This document shows, in pieces, positions 48,794 through 61,607 of a DNA stretch of 64,000 bases. The notes beneath the pieces are model-generated. The model was not told where the DNA came from, made no database searches, and was given only the letters and a program-made list of their open reading frames with translations. The translations under genes and the position numbers were made by a program. Source of the DNA: DASRDZ01 sp035569495 (GTDB taxonomy: Bacteria; Chloroflexota; Dormibacteria; Aeolococcales; Aeolococcaceae); contig DATMMX010000017.1 in assembly GCA_035569495.1 (NCBI GenBank), positions 1 to 64,000 on the forward strand. Direction: 5' to 3'. The stretch's first letter is position 1. Each line of letters begins with the position of its first letter.

Positions 48794-49953
48794 GATGCGG
48801 CACTCCCCAGCAGCTCACCCGAATCCGGGTCGAAACACCACGCCTCCACCTGCACCGCGCCGCCCGTGCGCTCACTGCAACGCTGCGCGGCCGCGCGACA
48901 CAGCTCGTCGAAGAAGCCGCGCAGCCCGAACTCCAGCGCCATCTCCTGCGCATGCCGCGCGGTGTTGGCATGGCGCATGCGCTCGACCAGCGCGGCGTCC
49001 GCACCCGCGCGCTGCGCCACCAGCGCCAGCATCTCGGGATCGACGCCGCCGCCCGCTACGTGGAGCTGAAACTGTCCCTGGGCCAGCTTGGTCAGCTTGC
49101 CGACCATGCCCGCCAACGTCACCGTGCCGATGCCATGCTCGCGCGCCTTGTCCAAAGCGTGTCCAGCGAACTCGCCCATCTCCACGAACGCCGCCTCGGG
49201 CAGCTCGGGCAGCCGCGCGCGTGCGTACGCCTCACTGCGTCCGCCGGTGCTCAGCACCAGGTGGGTGACCCCGTTGGCCGCGGCCACGTCCACCGCCTGC
49301 ACCACACTCGCGCGCCACGACGCCGTCGAGAACGCCTCGACGATGCCGGTGGTGCCGAGGATGCTGATGCCGCCGAGGATGCCGAGCCGCGCGTTGAGCG
49401 TCCTGCGGGCCATCTCCTCGCCGCCGGGCACCGCGATGGTGACGCTGACCCCGCAGCCGCGCCGCTCCGCGACCTCCAGCGCCGGACGCGCCGCATCGCC
49501 GATCATCCGCCGCGGCACCGCGTTGATCGCCGGGCCGCCGACCTCCAGGCCGAGCCCGGGCAGGGTCACCGTGCCGACGCCCTCACCGCCGCGCAGCTCC
49601 AATCCCGGCTGGGCGCGCCAGGCGACCGTCGAGGTCAGCCGCGCACCGTGGGTGACGTCGGGGTCGTCACCCGCATCCTTGACCACCACGGCGCGCGCCC
49701 AGCCGTCACCGCTCGCCGTTTCGGCCACCGCGAAGGTGTGCTCGAAGCCGGCGGGCAGGGGGATGGTGGCGCTCTCGCGCGGCGTGCCGTCGACCAGGTG
49801 CAGGCTCGCCGCGTGGGTTGCCGCGGCGCCGCAGGCGCCGGTGGTGAAGCCCGTGCGCAGGCCACGCTTGCGTCGCGGTGCAGGCGTGTAGCCCTCTTCG
49901 TCGGCACGCGTCGCACCACGGACGGTTTCGGGAAGTCCCTGCGGTGTGGTCAC
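48790..49953 (-). CDS. cbiD: Cobalt-precorrin-5B C1-methyltransferase CbiD
   Basis: A 387-residue enzyme of the oxygen-independent branch. The signature RKRGLRTGFTTGACGAAATHAA lies near residue 30, followed by GARLTSTVAWRAQPGLELRGGEGVGTVTLPGL, INAVPRRMI, GILGGISILGTTGIVEAFS and LSTGGRSEAYAR. The GTG overlaps the cbiC stop. With CbiG it indicates that C1 methylation proceeds by the CbiD type, not the aerobic CobF type. Confidence 0.94.
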   Translation of the reverse strand: MTTPQGLPETVRGATRADEEGYTPAPRRKRGLRTGFTTGACGAAATHAASLHLVDGTPRESATIPLPAGFEHTFAVAETASGDGWARAVVVKDAGDDPDVTHGARLTSTVAWRAQPGLELRGGEGVGTVTLPGLGLEVGGPAINAVPRRMIGDAARPALEVAERRGCGVSVTIAVPGGEEMARRTLNARLGILGGISILGTTGIVEAFSTASWRASVVQAVDVAAANGVTHLVLSTGGRSEAYARARLPELPEAAFVEMGEFAGHALDKAREHGIGTVTLAGMVGKLTKLAQGQFQLHVAGGGVDPEMLALVAQRAGADAALVERMRHANTARHAQEMALEFGLRGFFDELCRAAAQRCSERTGGAVQVEAWCFDPDSGELLGSAAS

Positions 49954-50627
49954 AGCAGCGCGCACGCGTTGACCGCGGCGGCGGCGACGGCTGAGCCACC
50001 GCGCGTTCCGCGCACGGTGATGAACGGCAGCGGCGCGGTGTCGAGGAGGAGCTGCTTGGCCTCCTCGGCGGCGACCAGCCCGCACGGCGTGGCGATCAGC
50101 GCGGCGGGCAGCGGGGCGCCGTCGGCGAGGGCGTCGAGCAGCGCCAGCAGCGCGGTGGGCGCGTTGCCGATCGCCACCACTGCGCCCTCCCAGTGCGCCG
50201 CCAGGTTGAGCAGGCCGCGCGCGGTGCGCGTCGAGGCGTCGGCGGCCGCGCGCGTCGCCGGACTGACGTGGTGTCCCGACAGTGGCACCTCGGCGACGTC
50301 CTGCGCGCAGAACACCCGCGAGCCACCGCGCTCCACCGCGCCGCGCACGCCGGCGGCGACCATGGCGACGTCGCACACCAGCGCCGCACCGCGTTGCAAA
50401 GCCGCCTGCGCGGCGCGCACGGCGCCGTCGTGGATGACGATGTCGCGCAGCAGGTCGGGATCGCCGGCGGCGTAGGCCATGCGCAGCGCCACAGTTGCGG
50501 CCGGTTCTGGTGGCAACTCGACGGGCGAGCGCCGGCGCAGCCGCTCCAGGCTGAGCGGCATGATCTCGTCGGGCGGCAGGCCGTGGGCGCGCAGGGCGAG
50601 GCCCTCACCGGTGGCGCGGACCATCAT
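49950..50627 (-). CDS. cbiC: Precorrin-8X methylmutase CbiC (CobH)
   Basis: A 225-residue enzyme moving the C11 methyl to C12 to give (hydrogeno)cobyrinic acid. Features: IVIHDGAVRAAQAALQRGAALVCDVAMVAAGV, LLNLAAHWEGAVVAIGNAPTALLALLDAL, AALIATPCGLVAAEEAKQLL and FITVRGTRGGSAVAAAAVNA. The ATG overlaps the CbiX-CbiA stop; the neighbouring ATG at 50624 is an alternative. Confidence 0.94.
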   Translation of the reverse strand: MMVRATGEGLALRAHGLPPDEIMPLSLERLRRRSPVELPPEPAATVALRMAYAAGDPDLLRDIVIHDGAVRAAQAALQRGAALVCDVAMVAAGVRGAVERGGSRVFCAQDVAEVPLSGHHVSPATRAAADASTRTARGLLNLAAHWEGAVVAIGNAPTALLALLDALADGAPLPAALIATPCGLVAAEEAKQLLLDTAPLPFITVRGTRGGSAVAAAAVNACALL

Positions 50628-52812
50628 CGCGCCGTCTCCAGCGCCGCGCTGCGGTGCCGTTCGGCCGCCGCCACCAGGCGCGCCGCGGCGCCGGGGACGC
50701 CGCAGAGGTGCAGGTGGACGTAGCTGGCCAGCACGCTGCCCTGCGCAAAGCCCTCCCGGGCGTCGGTTTCAGCGAGGTGGTAGGCGGCGCTCTCCACGTC
50801 GACGTGCGGATCGGCGTGCGACCAGTGGAACTCGTGCCCGTGCGCCACCTCGCCGGCGCGCAGCATCGGCGAGTCGCGCAGTGCGCGCGCGGTGCGGTAG
50901 CCGAGGGCGCGACGGCTGCGCGCCATGCGCGTGCCGTAGGGGAGCACGCCGCACATGGCGAAGGACTCGCCGTCCTCCTGGGCGATGTGGGTGCCCAGGT
51001 ACATGGCGCCGCCGCACTCGGCGACGATCGGCAGGCCCCGCATCGCCTCGGCGGCGACCGACGCGCGCATCGCCGCGTTGTCGCGCAGCACCGCGGCGAA
51101 GCGCTCGGGGAAGCCGCCGGGGAGGATGACGGCTTCGCAGTCGGGCAGTGCCGCGTCGACCAGTGGACTGAAGGGGACCAGCTCGGCGCCGCGGAGGGCG
51201 AGCAGGTCGAGCGCGTCCTGGTAGTGGAAGGTGAACGCCGCGTCGCGTGCCACCGCGATGCGGGCGCGCGTCGCTGCGGCGGGAAGCGCGAAGAGGTCGT
51301 CGCCGGGAGTGGCGACCGGGCCGCCGGGTTGCGCCGCGATGCGCAGCAGTGCGTCCACGTCGACGTGTTGCTCGACCGCGGTGCCCAACGCCTCCGCCCA
51401 GCGCGGCGGATGGGCGCGTTCCTGCGGCGGCACCAGGCCGAGGTAGCGCTCGGGCAGGGTCAGCGACGGGTCGCGGGGAATGGCGCCGAGGACGCGCAGC
51501 CCGACGCCCTCGATCGCCTCGCGCGCCGCCTGTTCGTGCCGTGCCGAGCCGACACGGTTGAGCACCACGCCGGCGATGGGCACGCGCGGGTCGAAGCGGG
51601 TGAAGCCGAGCGCGACCGCCGCCGTGGAACGCGCGGCGCGCGCGGCGTCGACCACCAGCACCACGTCGGCGTCGAGCAGGCGCGCCATTTCCGCGGTGCT
51701 GCCGTGATCTCCGCCACCGAGACGGCCGTCGTAGAGGCCGAGCACACCCTCGACCACGGCGACGTCCGCGTCGCGCATGGCGCGCGCGGCCAGGGCGGGA
51801 ACGGTGCGCGCGCTGCACAGCACGGTGTCGAGGTTGCGCGAGGTGCGGCCGGCGACGGCGTTGTGGTGCAGCGGGTCGATGAAGTCGGGACCGACCTTGA
51901 AGGGCTGCACGCGCAGCCCGCGACGGCGCAGTGCAGCCATGAGGCCGAGCGCGAGCGTGGTCTTGCCGGTGCCGCTGGCGGTTCCGGCGACGACGATGGG
52001 GCGGGGGTGGCGCGGCTTTGGCGCCGCGCCGGCGGTGGGGCGCAGCGCGGTGCCGCGCTCACCGCGCACGCGCGCGGCGACGTAGGCGGTGACGGCGGGA
52101 TGGAGGCCGAGGTGGTCGGCGAGCACCAGGCGGAAGCCGGGATGGCGCGCTGCGAACTCGCAGGCCTGCTCGCCGATGCGGTCGGCGATGCGTCCGGCGT
52201 TGAGCAGGTACGGCGCCACCACCGCGCTGCGAATCCCCCGCTCGTACAGCGCTTCCAGGGCCACGTCGGTCGCGGGTTCGGCCAGCGAGGCGAAGGCGTG
52301 CACCACGGGGCGGCCGTCGACCTGGTGCAGCCGCGCGCAGACGATGCCCGGCAGGCGGCGGTTGGCGTGCGCCGACGACGAGCCGCGTCCGGCCAGCACG
52401 ATTGCCTCGGCGCGCATTCCACTGCGGCGCTCGGCCTCGCCGATGCGCGCGCCCAGGGCGGCGAGCAGCGGCGCGGAGGGACGCAGCAGTGGCATGCACC
52501 GCCAGCGCACCTCGGGATGCAGCCGCGCGGCGCCGCGAAGGATCACGGCGAGGTCGTCGCGCGCGTGTCCGGCGGGGAACAGAAGCAGCGGGACAAGGCG
52601 AACCTCGTCCACGCCGGTCGCGCGTGCCTCCTCGGCGGCGTCCGCGAGCGCGGCGAACACGGCCTGCAAGCCGCTGGCCGGATACTCGATGACGCCGACG
52701 CGCACGCGTGCGCCGTAACCGCGGTTGACCGCCTCGCGCAGCGCGCACAGCTCGTCGCGACCGCGCTCGTCGCGCGTGCCGTGCGCGATCAGCACGACGG
52801 GTGTGGCGCTGC

Positions 52813-52816
<4 letters not shown>
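50624..52816 (-). CDS. CbiX-CbiA fusion: chelatase-like domain and cobyrinate a,c-diamide synthase
   Basis: A 730-residue fusion. Residues about 5-250 are a long, two-half CbiX-type sirohydrochlorin cobaltochelatase (VVLIAHGTRDERGRDEL with His12, LVPLLLFPAGHARDDL, then second-half IVLAGRGSSSAHANRR and VVAPYLLNAGRIADRI). Residues about 268-725 are CbiA/CobB (IVVAGTASGTGKTTLALGLMAAL, FKVGPDFIDPLHH, GVLGLYDGRLGG, then GATase VILPGGFPERFA, GLPIVAECGGAMYLG with the Cys, and HGHEFHWSH). It amidates the a and c side chains; the N-domain would insert cobalt early. The ATG overlaps the cobN stop. Confidence 0.93.
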
Positions 52817-56678
<3,862 letters not shown>

Positions 56679-56682
<4 letters not shown>

Positions 56683-57323
56683 GGCCGCGTCGCCACCATG
56701 ATCCCCAGCGGCGACCCCGGCGGTCCGACGCGCACCTGCTCCGCCGCGCGCAGCGAGGCGCCGTGCAGCAGGCCGATCAGCTCGCCGTCGGTGCGCATGC
56801 CGACGCCGTGCCCGACGCCGAACCGCCGCATCAGGGGCGCCAGAGCGCCGCGCGTCATGAAGTCGACGAGCACCAGATTCCCGCCCGGCCGCAGCACGCG
56901 CGCCACGTCACGCAGTCCGGCAGCCTGGTCCGACCAGTGGTGAAAGCTGATCGTGCTGACCACCACGTCGCACGACGCGTCCTCGAACGGCAGCGCGTCG
57001 GCCGATGCGACGACCAGGTGCACCCCCGCCAGCTCCGGCTTGCGCGACGCCACCTCGATCATCCCCGCCGCCGCGTCCACGCCGATGAGGGACGCGGAGG
57101 GAAACGCCGAGCGCAGTCGCGACAGCAGCCGCCCCGTGCCGCAGCCCACGTCGACCACGACGGGCGCGGCCGCACCGCGCAGCAACGGCCGCAGCGCACG
57201 CACCACGCGCGCGTGTGTCCGGTCGAAGAACACGCGCTGCAGCAGGCTTTTGTCGTAGCTCGGCGCCCACGAGTCGAAGTCGCCATGGCGCTCGCTGGGG
57301 TGCGCGTGAACGTGCGGTTTCAA
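56679..57323 (-). CDS. Class I SAM-dependent methyltransferase in the cobalamin operon
   Basis: A 214-residue protein. The TTG start overlaps the cobO stop (TTGA). Motif I is VVVDVGCGTGRLLSRL, with LIGVDAAAGMIEVASRK, ASADALPFEDASCDVVVSTISFHHW and LRPGGNLVLVDFM as later motifs of the UbiE/SmtA type. The N terminus has HVHAHPSERHGDFDSWAPSYDKS. It is not one of the tetrapyrrole-methylase family members used for corrin methylation. Its substrate is unknown; its strict coupling to cobO and cobN suggests a corrinoid, lower-ligand or metal-related role. Confidence 0.88.
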
Positions 57324-57880
57324 AACTCGATGCCCCGCTGCGCCGGGATGCCCGCACCGCGATAGTGGTGCTTGACCTCGCGCATCTCGGTGACGCAGTC
57401 GGCGGCGTTGATCACCGACTGCGGCGCGCCGCGACCGGTCAGCACCAGGTGCAGCTCCAGCGGCTTGGAGCGGATCAGCGAGACCACGTCGTCCTCGGAG
57501 ACCAGCCCGGCGGTGATCGAGCCCAGCACCTCGTCGAGCACCACCACCTTGTACTTCCCGCACTGCACCGCGTCGACCGCGCTCTCCCACGCGTTCTGCC
57601 CGGCGGCGACGTGCTCCTCCATGGGGATTGCGTGGTCGCGCAAGGAGTCGATGGTGAAGCCGCGCCCTTCGGCGGCGATCTCCACCACCGGCAGGGACTC
57701 CAGGAAGGCGGTCCTCTCGCCGGTCTTCCACGAGCCCTTGATGAACTGGATCACCCGCACGGGCATGTGATTTCCCGCCGCGCGCAGGGCCAGGCCCATC
57801 GCCGCGGTGGTCTTGCCCTTGCCGTTGCCGGTGAACACCAGGGTGATGCCGCGGCGATTCTTCTTCAGCTCCGGATCCAT
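57320..57880 (-). CDS. cobO: Cob(I)yrinic acid a,c-diamide adenosyltransferase CobO
   Basis: A 186-residue enzyme of the CobA/CobO/BtuR family that transfers the 5'-deoxyadenosyl group of ATP to cobalt. Features: the modified P-loop TLVFTGNGKGKTTAAMGLALRA, VRVIQFIKGSWKTGE, VVLDEVLGSITAGLV, and LVLTGRGAPQSVINAADCVTEMREVKHHY. It lies 7 bp after the permease gene and is coupled to the methyltransferase. Confidence 0.95.
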   Translation of the reverse strand: MDPELKKNRRGITLVFTGNGKGKTTAAMGLALRAAGNHMPVRVIQFIKGSWKTGERTAFLESLPVVEIAAEGRGFTIDSLRDHAIPMEEHVAAGQNAWESAVDAVQCGKYKVVVLDEVLGSITAGLVSEDDVVSLIRSKPLELHLVLTGRGAPQSVINAADCVTEMREVKHHYRGAGIPAQRGIEF

Positions 57881-57887
57881 GTGTGAC

Positions 57888-58634
57888 TCAGCCCCCGAAC
57901 AATGCGGGCAGCACCGCCGAGCGCCCGAAGATGAACAGCGTTCCCACCGCCAGCGACGAGGCCCCGGTGAGCAGCCCCAACCCCATCTGCAGCCGTGGCA
58001 GCGAGCGCGAGCCCAGCCGCCCGGCCAGCCATACCGCCGCGATGCCCAGGTCGGACACGATCAGCCCGGCGACGAAGGCCAGCAGGATCAGCGCCGCCGC
58101 GCCCCCCGCACCGGCCGCGCCCGCCGAGGCGAAGAGGACCACCTGGGTCGGCGTCTCCGCCCCGGTGCCGTGCAGCACGCCGACGGCGAACGCCGAGCGC
58201 GGCCCGAGGTCGTCGAGCGGGCCCGAAGGACCGGCGCCGCGCCGGCGCGCCCGCGCCCACGCCCGCCGCACCACCGCGATGAGCATTCGCCACCGTCCGG
58301 TGAAGCGGTAGTCGGAGCGGTCCCGGCCGAGCTGCCAGAGCACCACCACCCCGAGCGCCACCAGCGTTCCGCCGACGACGGATTCAAAGATGCGGTCGAT
58401 CCCGCCCGGGAGGTGCAGCCCGAGCACGCCGACCAGCGCACCCAGCAGTGCGATCACCAGGCCGTGCCCGACGCAGTACCAGAAGGCGAGGCGCAGGTCG
58501 CGGCGGCCGCCCACGGACGACTGCGTGGTGAGGTCGGTGATGGCTGAGATGTGGTCCCAGTCGAGACCGTGGCGGCACCCCAACAGGAAGCCGGACCCGG
58601 CCACGGTGAGCACCTGCCAGCTGAAGGGCCCCAT
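57888..58634 (-). CDS. NiCoT-type nickel/cobalt permease
   Basis: A 248-residue membrane protein with about seven hydrophobic segments. The NiCoT hallmark in TM2 is GCRHGLDWDHISAI (H-x4-D-H), and HGTGAETPTQVVLFAS is a second conserved motif. In this context cobalt for the corrin ring is the likely cargo. The ATG at 58634 has a GGGAGAG Shine-Dalgarno sequence. It is the first gene of the operon, directly downstream of the cobalamin riboswitch. Confidence 0.92.
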   Translation of the reverse strand: MGPFSWQVLTVAGSGFLLGCRHGLDWDHISAITDLTTQSSVGGRRDLRLAFWYCVGHGLVIALLGALVGVLGLHLPGGIDRIFESVVGGTLVALGVVVLWQLGRDRSDYRFTGRWRMLIAVVRRAWARARRRGAGPSGPLDDLGPRSAFAVGVLHGTGAETPTQVVLFASAGAAGAGGAAALILLAFVAGLIVSDLGIAAVWLAGRLGSRSLPRLQMGLGLLTGASSLAVGTLFIFGRSAVLPALFGG

Positions 58635-58670
58635 GCCCAACTCTCCCTCTTGCGCGAAGGTACGCGAGCT

Positions 58671-58772
58671 GGCCCTGCACCACCGGTTTTCTGGCTTCCG
58701 CGCCCAGTTGGGGGCGGCTACAGTAGCGCGACTGCGCCGGACTTCGACCGGCTTGCCCGGACGGCGAGGGTG
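58671..58772 (-). promoter_or_regulatory. Cobalamin riboswitch heading the cobalamin operon
   Basis: The minus strand shows the cobalamin-element core: AAGCCGGTCGAAGTCCGG, then GCGCAGTCGCGCTACTGT, and after a hairpin GGAAGCCAGAAAACC (the B12 box). Closing pairs CCACC/GGTGG flank it. A TACGAT -10 (58784-58779) would start the transcript at about 58772. Only 36 nt separate the element from the permease ATG, and no terminator is seen after it, so control is probably at translation initiation. Confidence 0.9.
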
Positions 58773-58811
58773 GCGGCCATCGTAGCGATTCCCCCACCCC
58801 GCGCGGGCAAG

Positions 58812-58843
58812 AAAAAAGGGCGAGAGCCCGGAGGCCCTCGCCC
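58812..58843 (-). terminator. Rho-independent terminator of the transglycosylase gene
   Basis: Minus-strand stem GGGCGAG (58843-58837)/CTCGCCC (58824-58818), GC-rich loop, then six T (58817-58812). It separates the transglycosylase transcript from the cobalamin operon promoter. Confidence 0.85.
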
Positions 58844-58865
58844 TCACAGAGTCAAGGGGAGGAGG

Positions 58866-59435
58866 CTAGGCGCAGCCCCACTGGTGGGCCTGGCCGTGGG
58901 CCAGCATGCGGGCGGTGATGTTCGCCTGCTGGACGGGGTCCCAGATGTCGGTCCCGCCGTTGGCGCGGAACGTCGACTGCAGGAACTGGTAGAGCCCGTA
59001 GTACGGACCCGCGGGGTTGTAGGCGTGCGGGTTGAGGCCGGATTCGCACTGGGCGATCTTCAGCATCCACGGGTAGGAGACGCCATTGGCGTTGGCGGCC
59101 GCCTGGATGATCGCCTCGATGGTCCCGGGGGCGGGCGGCGGTGCGCTGGGCACCACGGGCGCCGCGGTCGGGCGCGGGGTGGGCTTGGGGGTGGGGACGG
59201 GCGTCGGCTCGGGGGTCGGCACCGGCGTCGCGTCGCTGAAGCGGATCTCGGGGTCGTTGATGCTGACCACCTTGGACACCTTCGAAGCGTCACCCGGGGT
59301 CGACGTGGCCACCGCGACCGTGGGCCGCGAGGCGACCGCCACCGGGGCGTGCCTGCCGGCCGCGATCACGATCGGGCTGATGATGAGGACGGCAAGGCCA
59401 ATCGCCACCCCTCGCAGTCTTGTCGGCAACCGCAA
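58866..59435 (-). CDS. Secreted lysozyme-like transglycosylase
   Basis: A 189-residue protein. The TTG at 59435 has GAGGAG 6-7 nt upstream; the frame extends to a TTG at 59468. Residues about 8-28 are a signal or anchor (GVAIGLAVLIISPIVIAAG). Residues about 65-105 are a Pro/Thr linker (TPVPTPEPTPVPTPKPTPRP). The C-terminal 85 residues are a compact SLT/lysozyme-like domain with the catalytic Glu in MLKIAQCESGLNPHAYNP and GLYQFLQSTF. It probably cleaves peptidoglycan glycan strands during growth or resuscitation. Confidence 0.87.
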   Translation of the reverse strand: MRLPTRLRGVAIGLAVLIISPIVIAAGRHAPVAVASRPTVAVATSTPGDASKVSKVVSINDPEIRFSDATPVPTPEPTPVPTPKPTPRPTAAPVVPSAPPPAPGTIEAIIQAAANANGVSYPWMLKIAQCESGLNPHAYNPAGPYYGLYQFLQSTFRANGGTDIWDPVQQANITARMLAHGQAHQWGCA

Positions 59436-59714
59436 ATAGATCTCCTCACTGGTGAGTCGGCGAATCAATCGCCGTCCCGGCGCCTTCGCCGCTCGGTGCT
59501 GCGGTTAGCACCAGGACACTCTGCGCTCGGCTGTTCCGCCGCGCTGTTGGGGCGGCGGGTCGCGGTGCCCTGGGCCGGGCTGCGGCCACTCGGGCGTCGA
59601 GGCTGGATCGGATTGCAGGGTCCGGACCGCGACCGGGGCACCCTACCACACCCCGTACCACATTTCGCAACTGATCGATCGCGTCGCTCGGGGCTGCGGC
59701 TGCGGAGGTCGGCC
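59436..59714 (-). promoter_or_regulatory. Long leader region of the transglycosylase gene
   Basis: A possible promoter is TTGCGA (59670-59665), 19-nt spacer, TAGGGT (59645-59640), giving a leader of about 200 nt. Within it are inverted repeats such as GGTGCT-N6-AGCACC and GGCGA-N4-TTCGCC close to the Shine-Dalgarno sequence. Wall hydrolase genes often have riboswitch leaders (ydaO type), but I could not match that consensus. No gene is supported in this stretch. Confidence 0.35.
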
Positions 59715-60410
59715 CTAGACCCCCGTCATGCCCACCACGGGCTGATCGAGGCGCAGCAGCAGGGCGCACATGGTGTCGCCGAGCCACCCCGCGAAGCGCT
59801 CGGCCGTCCAGCCCGCCTCGCCGACCAGGGCGCTGTGCAGCGAGTCGTCGCTGAGCGCCCAGAGCACGTCGGCCGCCTCGGCGGAAGTCAGGTCCGCCCG
59901 CAGTGGCGGCGTGCGCGAGGCCAGCAGCTCCACAACGGTCGCCTGGCCGCGCCGCCGCTGCCGCTGCAGGTCGCTCCACAGCTCGGCGAGCGCCGCGTCG
60001 GCCGCGGCGGCGCGGCGCAGGGTCTCGGTGACCGCCGCGGTGCGCTCGCTGACCGCCGCCGAGCTGCGGGCGTGGGCGCGCAGCAGTGCGTCGCCCGAGG
60101 GCTGCTCGCGCAGCTCCTGCAGCCAGCTCCGCAGCGCCACCGGCAGCGGCTGGCCGTCGCCGCGCCCCGCGTCATCGACCACCGCCTCCAGCAGTGCGCG
60201 CTTGGTCCCCGCCACCGCGGCGACGGTCTGCACCGCCACGCCTGCCGCGCGGGCGACCTGCTCGCGGGAGGTGGCCGCGTAGCCGTGCGTGGCGAACAGC
60301 ACCCGAGCGGCGTCGAGCACGGCGCGCCGCGTGGCCCGCGCCTGGGCGTCGCGACGGGGCGAGCTGTAGCCGCGCCGGGCGCCTGGCGGAGTTTCGCTAG
60401 ACGCATCCAC
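59715..60410 (-). CDS. TetR-family transcriptional regulator
   Basis: A 231-residue regulator from a GTG start. The TetR HTH is at about residues 25-70 (RRAVLDAARVLFATHGYAATSREQVARAAGVAVQTVAAVAG). The Y-F region of helix 4 is altered (VAAVAGTKRALLEAV). The C-terminal ligand domain (about 80-225) is helical, Ala/Leu-rich. It is divergent from the deacetylase gene; a perfect inverted repeat lies between the two promoters. Confidence 0.88.
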   Translation of the reverse strand: MDASSETPPGARRGYSSPRRDAQARATRRAVLDAARVLFATHGYAATSREQVARAAGVAVQTVAAVAGTKRALLEAVVDDAGRGDGQPLPVALRSWLQELREQPSGDALLRAHARSSAAVSERTAAVTETLRRAAAADAALAELWSDLQRQRRRGQATVVELLASRTPPLRADLTSAEAADVLWALSDDSLHSALVGEAGWTAERFAGWLGDTMCALLLRLDQPVVGMTGV

Positions 60411-60436
60411 TAATGAATAGCAACTGTAGCAGTCGT

Positions 60437-60458
60437 ACCCGTTTCGGGCACAACGGGT
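60437..60458. promoter_or_regulatory. Inverted repeat ACCCGTT-N8-AACGGGT, candidate TetR operator
   Basis: A perfect 7-bp inverted repeat, 22 bp in all, lies between the likely tetR -10 (TACAGT, minus 60428-60423) and the deacetylase -10 (60482-60487). It is of the size and placement usual for TetR operators. Confidence 0.55.
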
Positions 60459-60481
60459 TCCGCGGCGACCCGATCGCCCCA

Positions 60482-60487
60482 TAGAAT
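60482..60487 (+). promoter_or_regulatory. -10 box TAGAAT of the deacetylase gene
   Basis: TAGAAT ends 9 nt before the ATG at 60497. Confidence 0.55.
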
Positions 60488-60496
60488 GTCCCGCGT

Positions 60497-61606
60497 ATGG
60501 CCTTCCGGCGCAGCCGGCGCCCCGGCCTCCCTCCCCTGTGGCGCCGGGCTGTCTCTGCAACTGCACTGCTGCTCGTCCTCGCCCTGCCCGTGGCTGCCGG
60601 CCTGGTCGAGCTGAGCCCGCTCTCGGGTACCGGGCGCCTGGCTGCCCGACCGCCGGTCAACGTGACCATGCCCGCGGTGGCGCAGCAGATGCCCGACGCC
60701 GGCGGGCTGACGCCGGACGACATCACGCCGCCCAACGACCTGCCCGCGCCCGCCGCCGAGCCCGCCGTGGCGGTAGCCAAGCCGAGCAGCGGCCTCTCGG
60801 TGCCGATCCTGACCTACCACTGGATCCGCATCAACCCGGTCCCCGCCGACCAGCTCGGCTTCCACCTCTCGGTGACCCCGGACAACTTCGCCCAGCAGAT
60901 GGAGTTCCTCCACTACGCGGGCGCCCACCCGATCACCCTGGCCGAGGCCATGGGCGCGCTGCAGACCGGCAAGCCGCTGCCCTCGCGGCCGGTCATCCTC
61001 ACCTTCGACGACGGCTATGGCGACTTCGCCACCCACGCCACGCCGGTGCTCAAGCGCCTCGGCTTCGTCGGCACCGACTACGTGGTCAGCGGCTTCATCG
61101 GCCACACCGCCTACATGAACGCCGACCAGATCCACGAGGTCGAGCAGGCGGGCATGGTGATCGGCTGCCACACCGTCAACCACCTCGACCTGGCCCGCAT
61201 CCCCGCGCAAGTGGCGCAGATGCAGATCAAGGTCAGCCACCAGCAGCTCGAACAGCTCCTCGGCCACCCGGTGCTCGACTTCGCCTACCCCTACGGCGGC
61301 TTCAACGGACAGGTGGAGCAGATGGTGCTGGCCGACGGCTTCCGCGAGGCGGTGACCACCCAGGGCGGCACCTGGCTGCAGATCGGCAGCCGCGCCGCCT
61401 GGCCACGCCTGCACGTCGACGGCGCCGACAGCCTCGCCGCCTTCGCCTACAAGGCGCTCACCGGGACGCCCGGCGGCGCCGTCCAGCAGCTGCTCCACAA
61501 CTTCGCCACCCAGCAGGCCCCGCAGACGCAGCCCTCGCCCAGCCCCTCGCCGACGCATCGAGTGGCCTTCATCGACCAGCCCTCAGGCGGCCGCCGCTCC
61601 ACCTGA
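60497..61606 (+). CDS. Secreted polysaccharide deacetylase (NodB/CE4)
   Basis: A 369-residue protein. The N-terminal signal/anchor is at about residues 18-37 (AVSATALLLVLALPVAAGLV), followed by a Pro-rich linker to residue 95. The NodB domain spans about 100-290: motif 1 VILTFDDGYGD, motif 2 GCHTVNHLDL (the metal His pair), and motif 3 DFAYPYGGFNGQVE. The C-terminal 45 residues are Gln/Pro/Ser-rich. It removes N-acetyl groups from peptidoglycan or an exopolysaccharide. A divergent TetR gene with a shared inverted repeat suggests regulation. Confidence 0.9.
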   Translation: MAFRRSRRPGLPPLWRRAVSATALLLVLALPVAAGLVELSPLSGTGRLAARPPVNVTMPAVAQQMPDAGGLTPDDITPPNDLPAPAAEPAVAVAKPSSGLSVPILTYHWIRINPVPADQLGFHLSVTPDNFAQQMEFLHYAGAHPITLAEAMGALQTGKPLPSRPVILTFDDGYGDFATHATPVLKRLGFVGTDYVVSGFIGHTAYMNADQIHEVEQAGMVIGCHTVNHLDLARIPAQVAQMQIKVSHQQLEQLLGHPVLDFAYPYGGFNGQVEQMVLADGFREAVTTQGGTWLQIGSRAAWPRLHVDGADSLAAFAYKALTGTPGGAVQQLLHNFATQQAPQTQPSPSPSPTHRVAFIDQPSGGRRST

Positions 61607-61607
61607 G

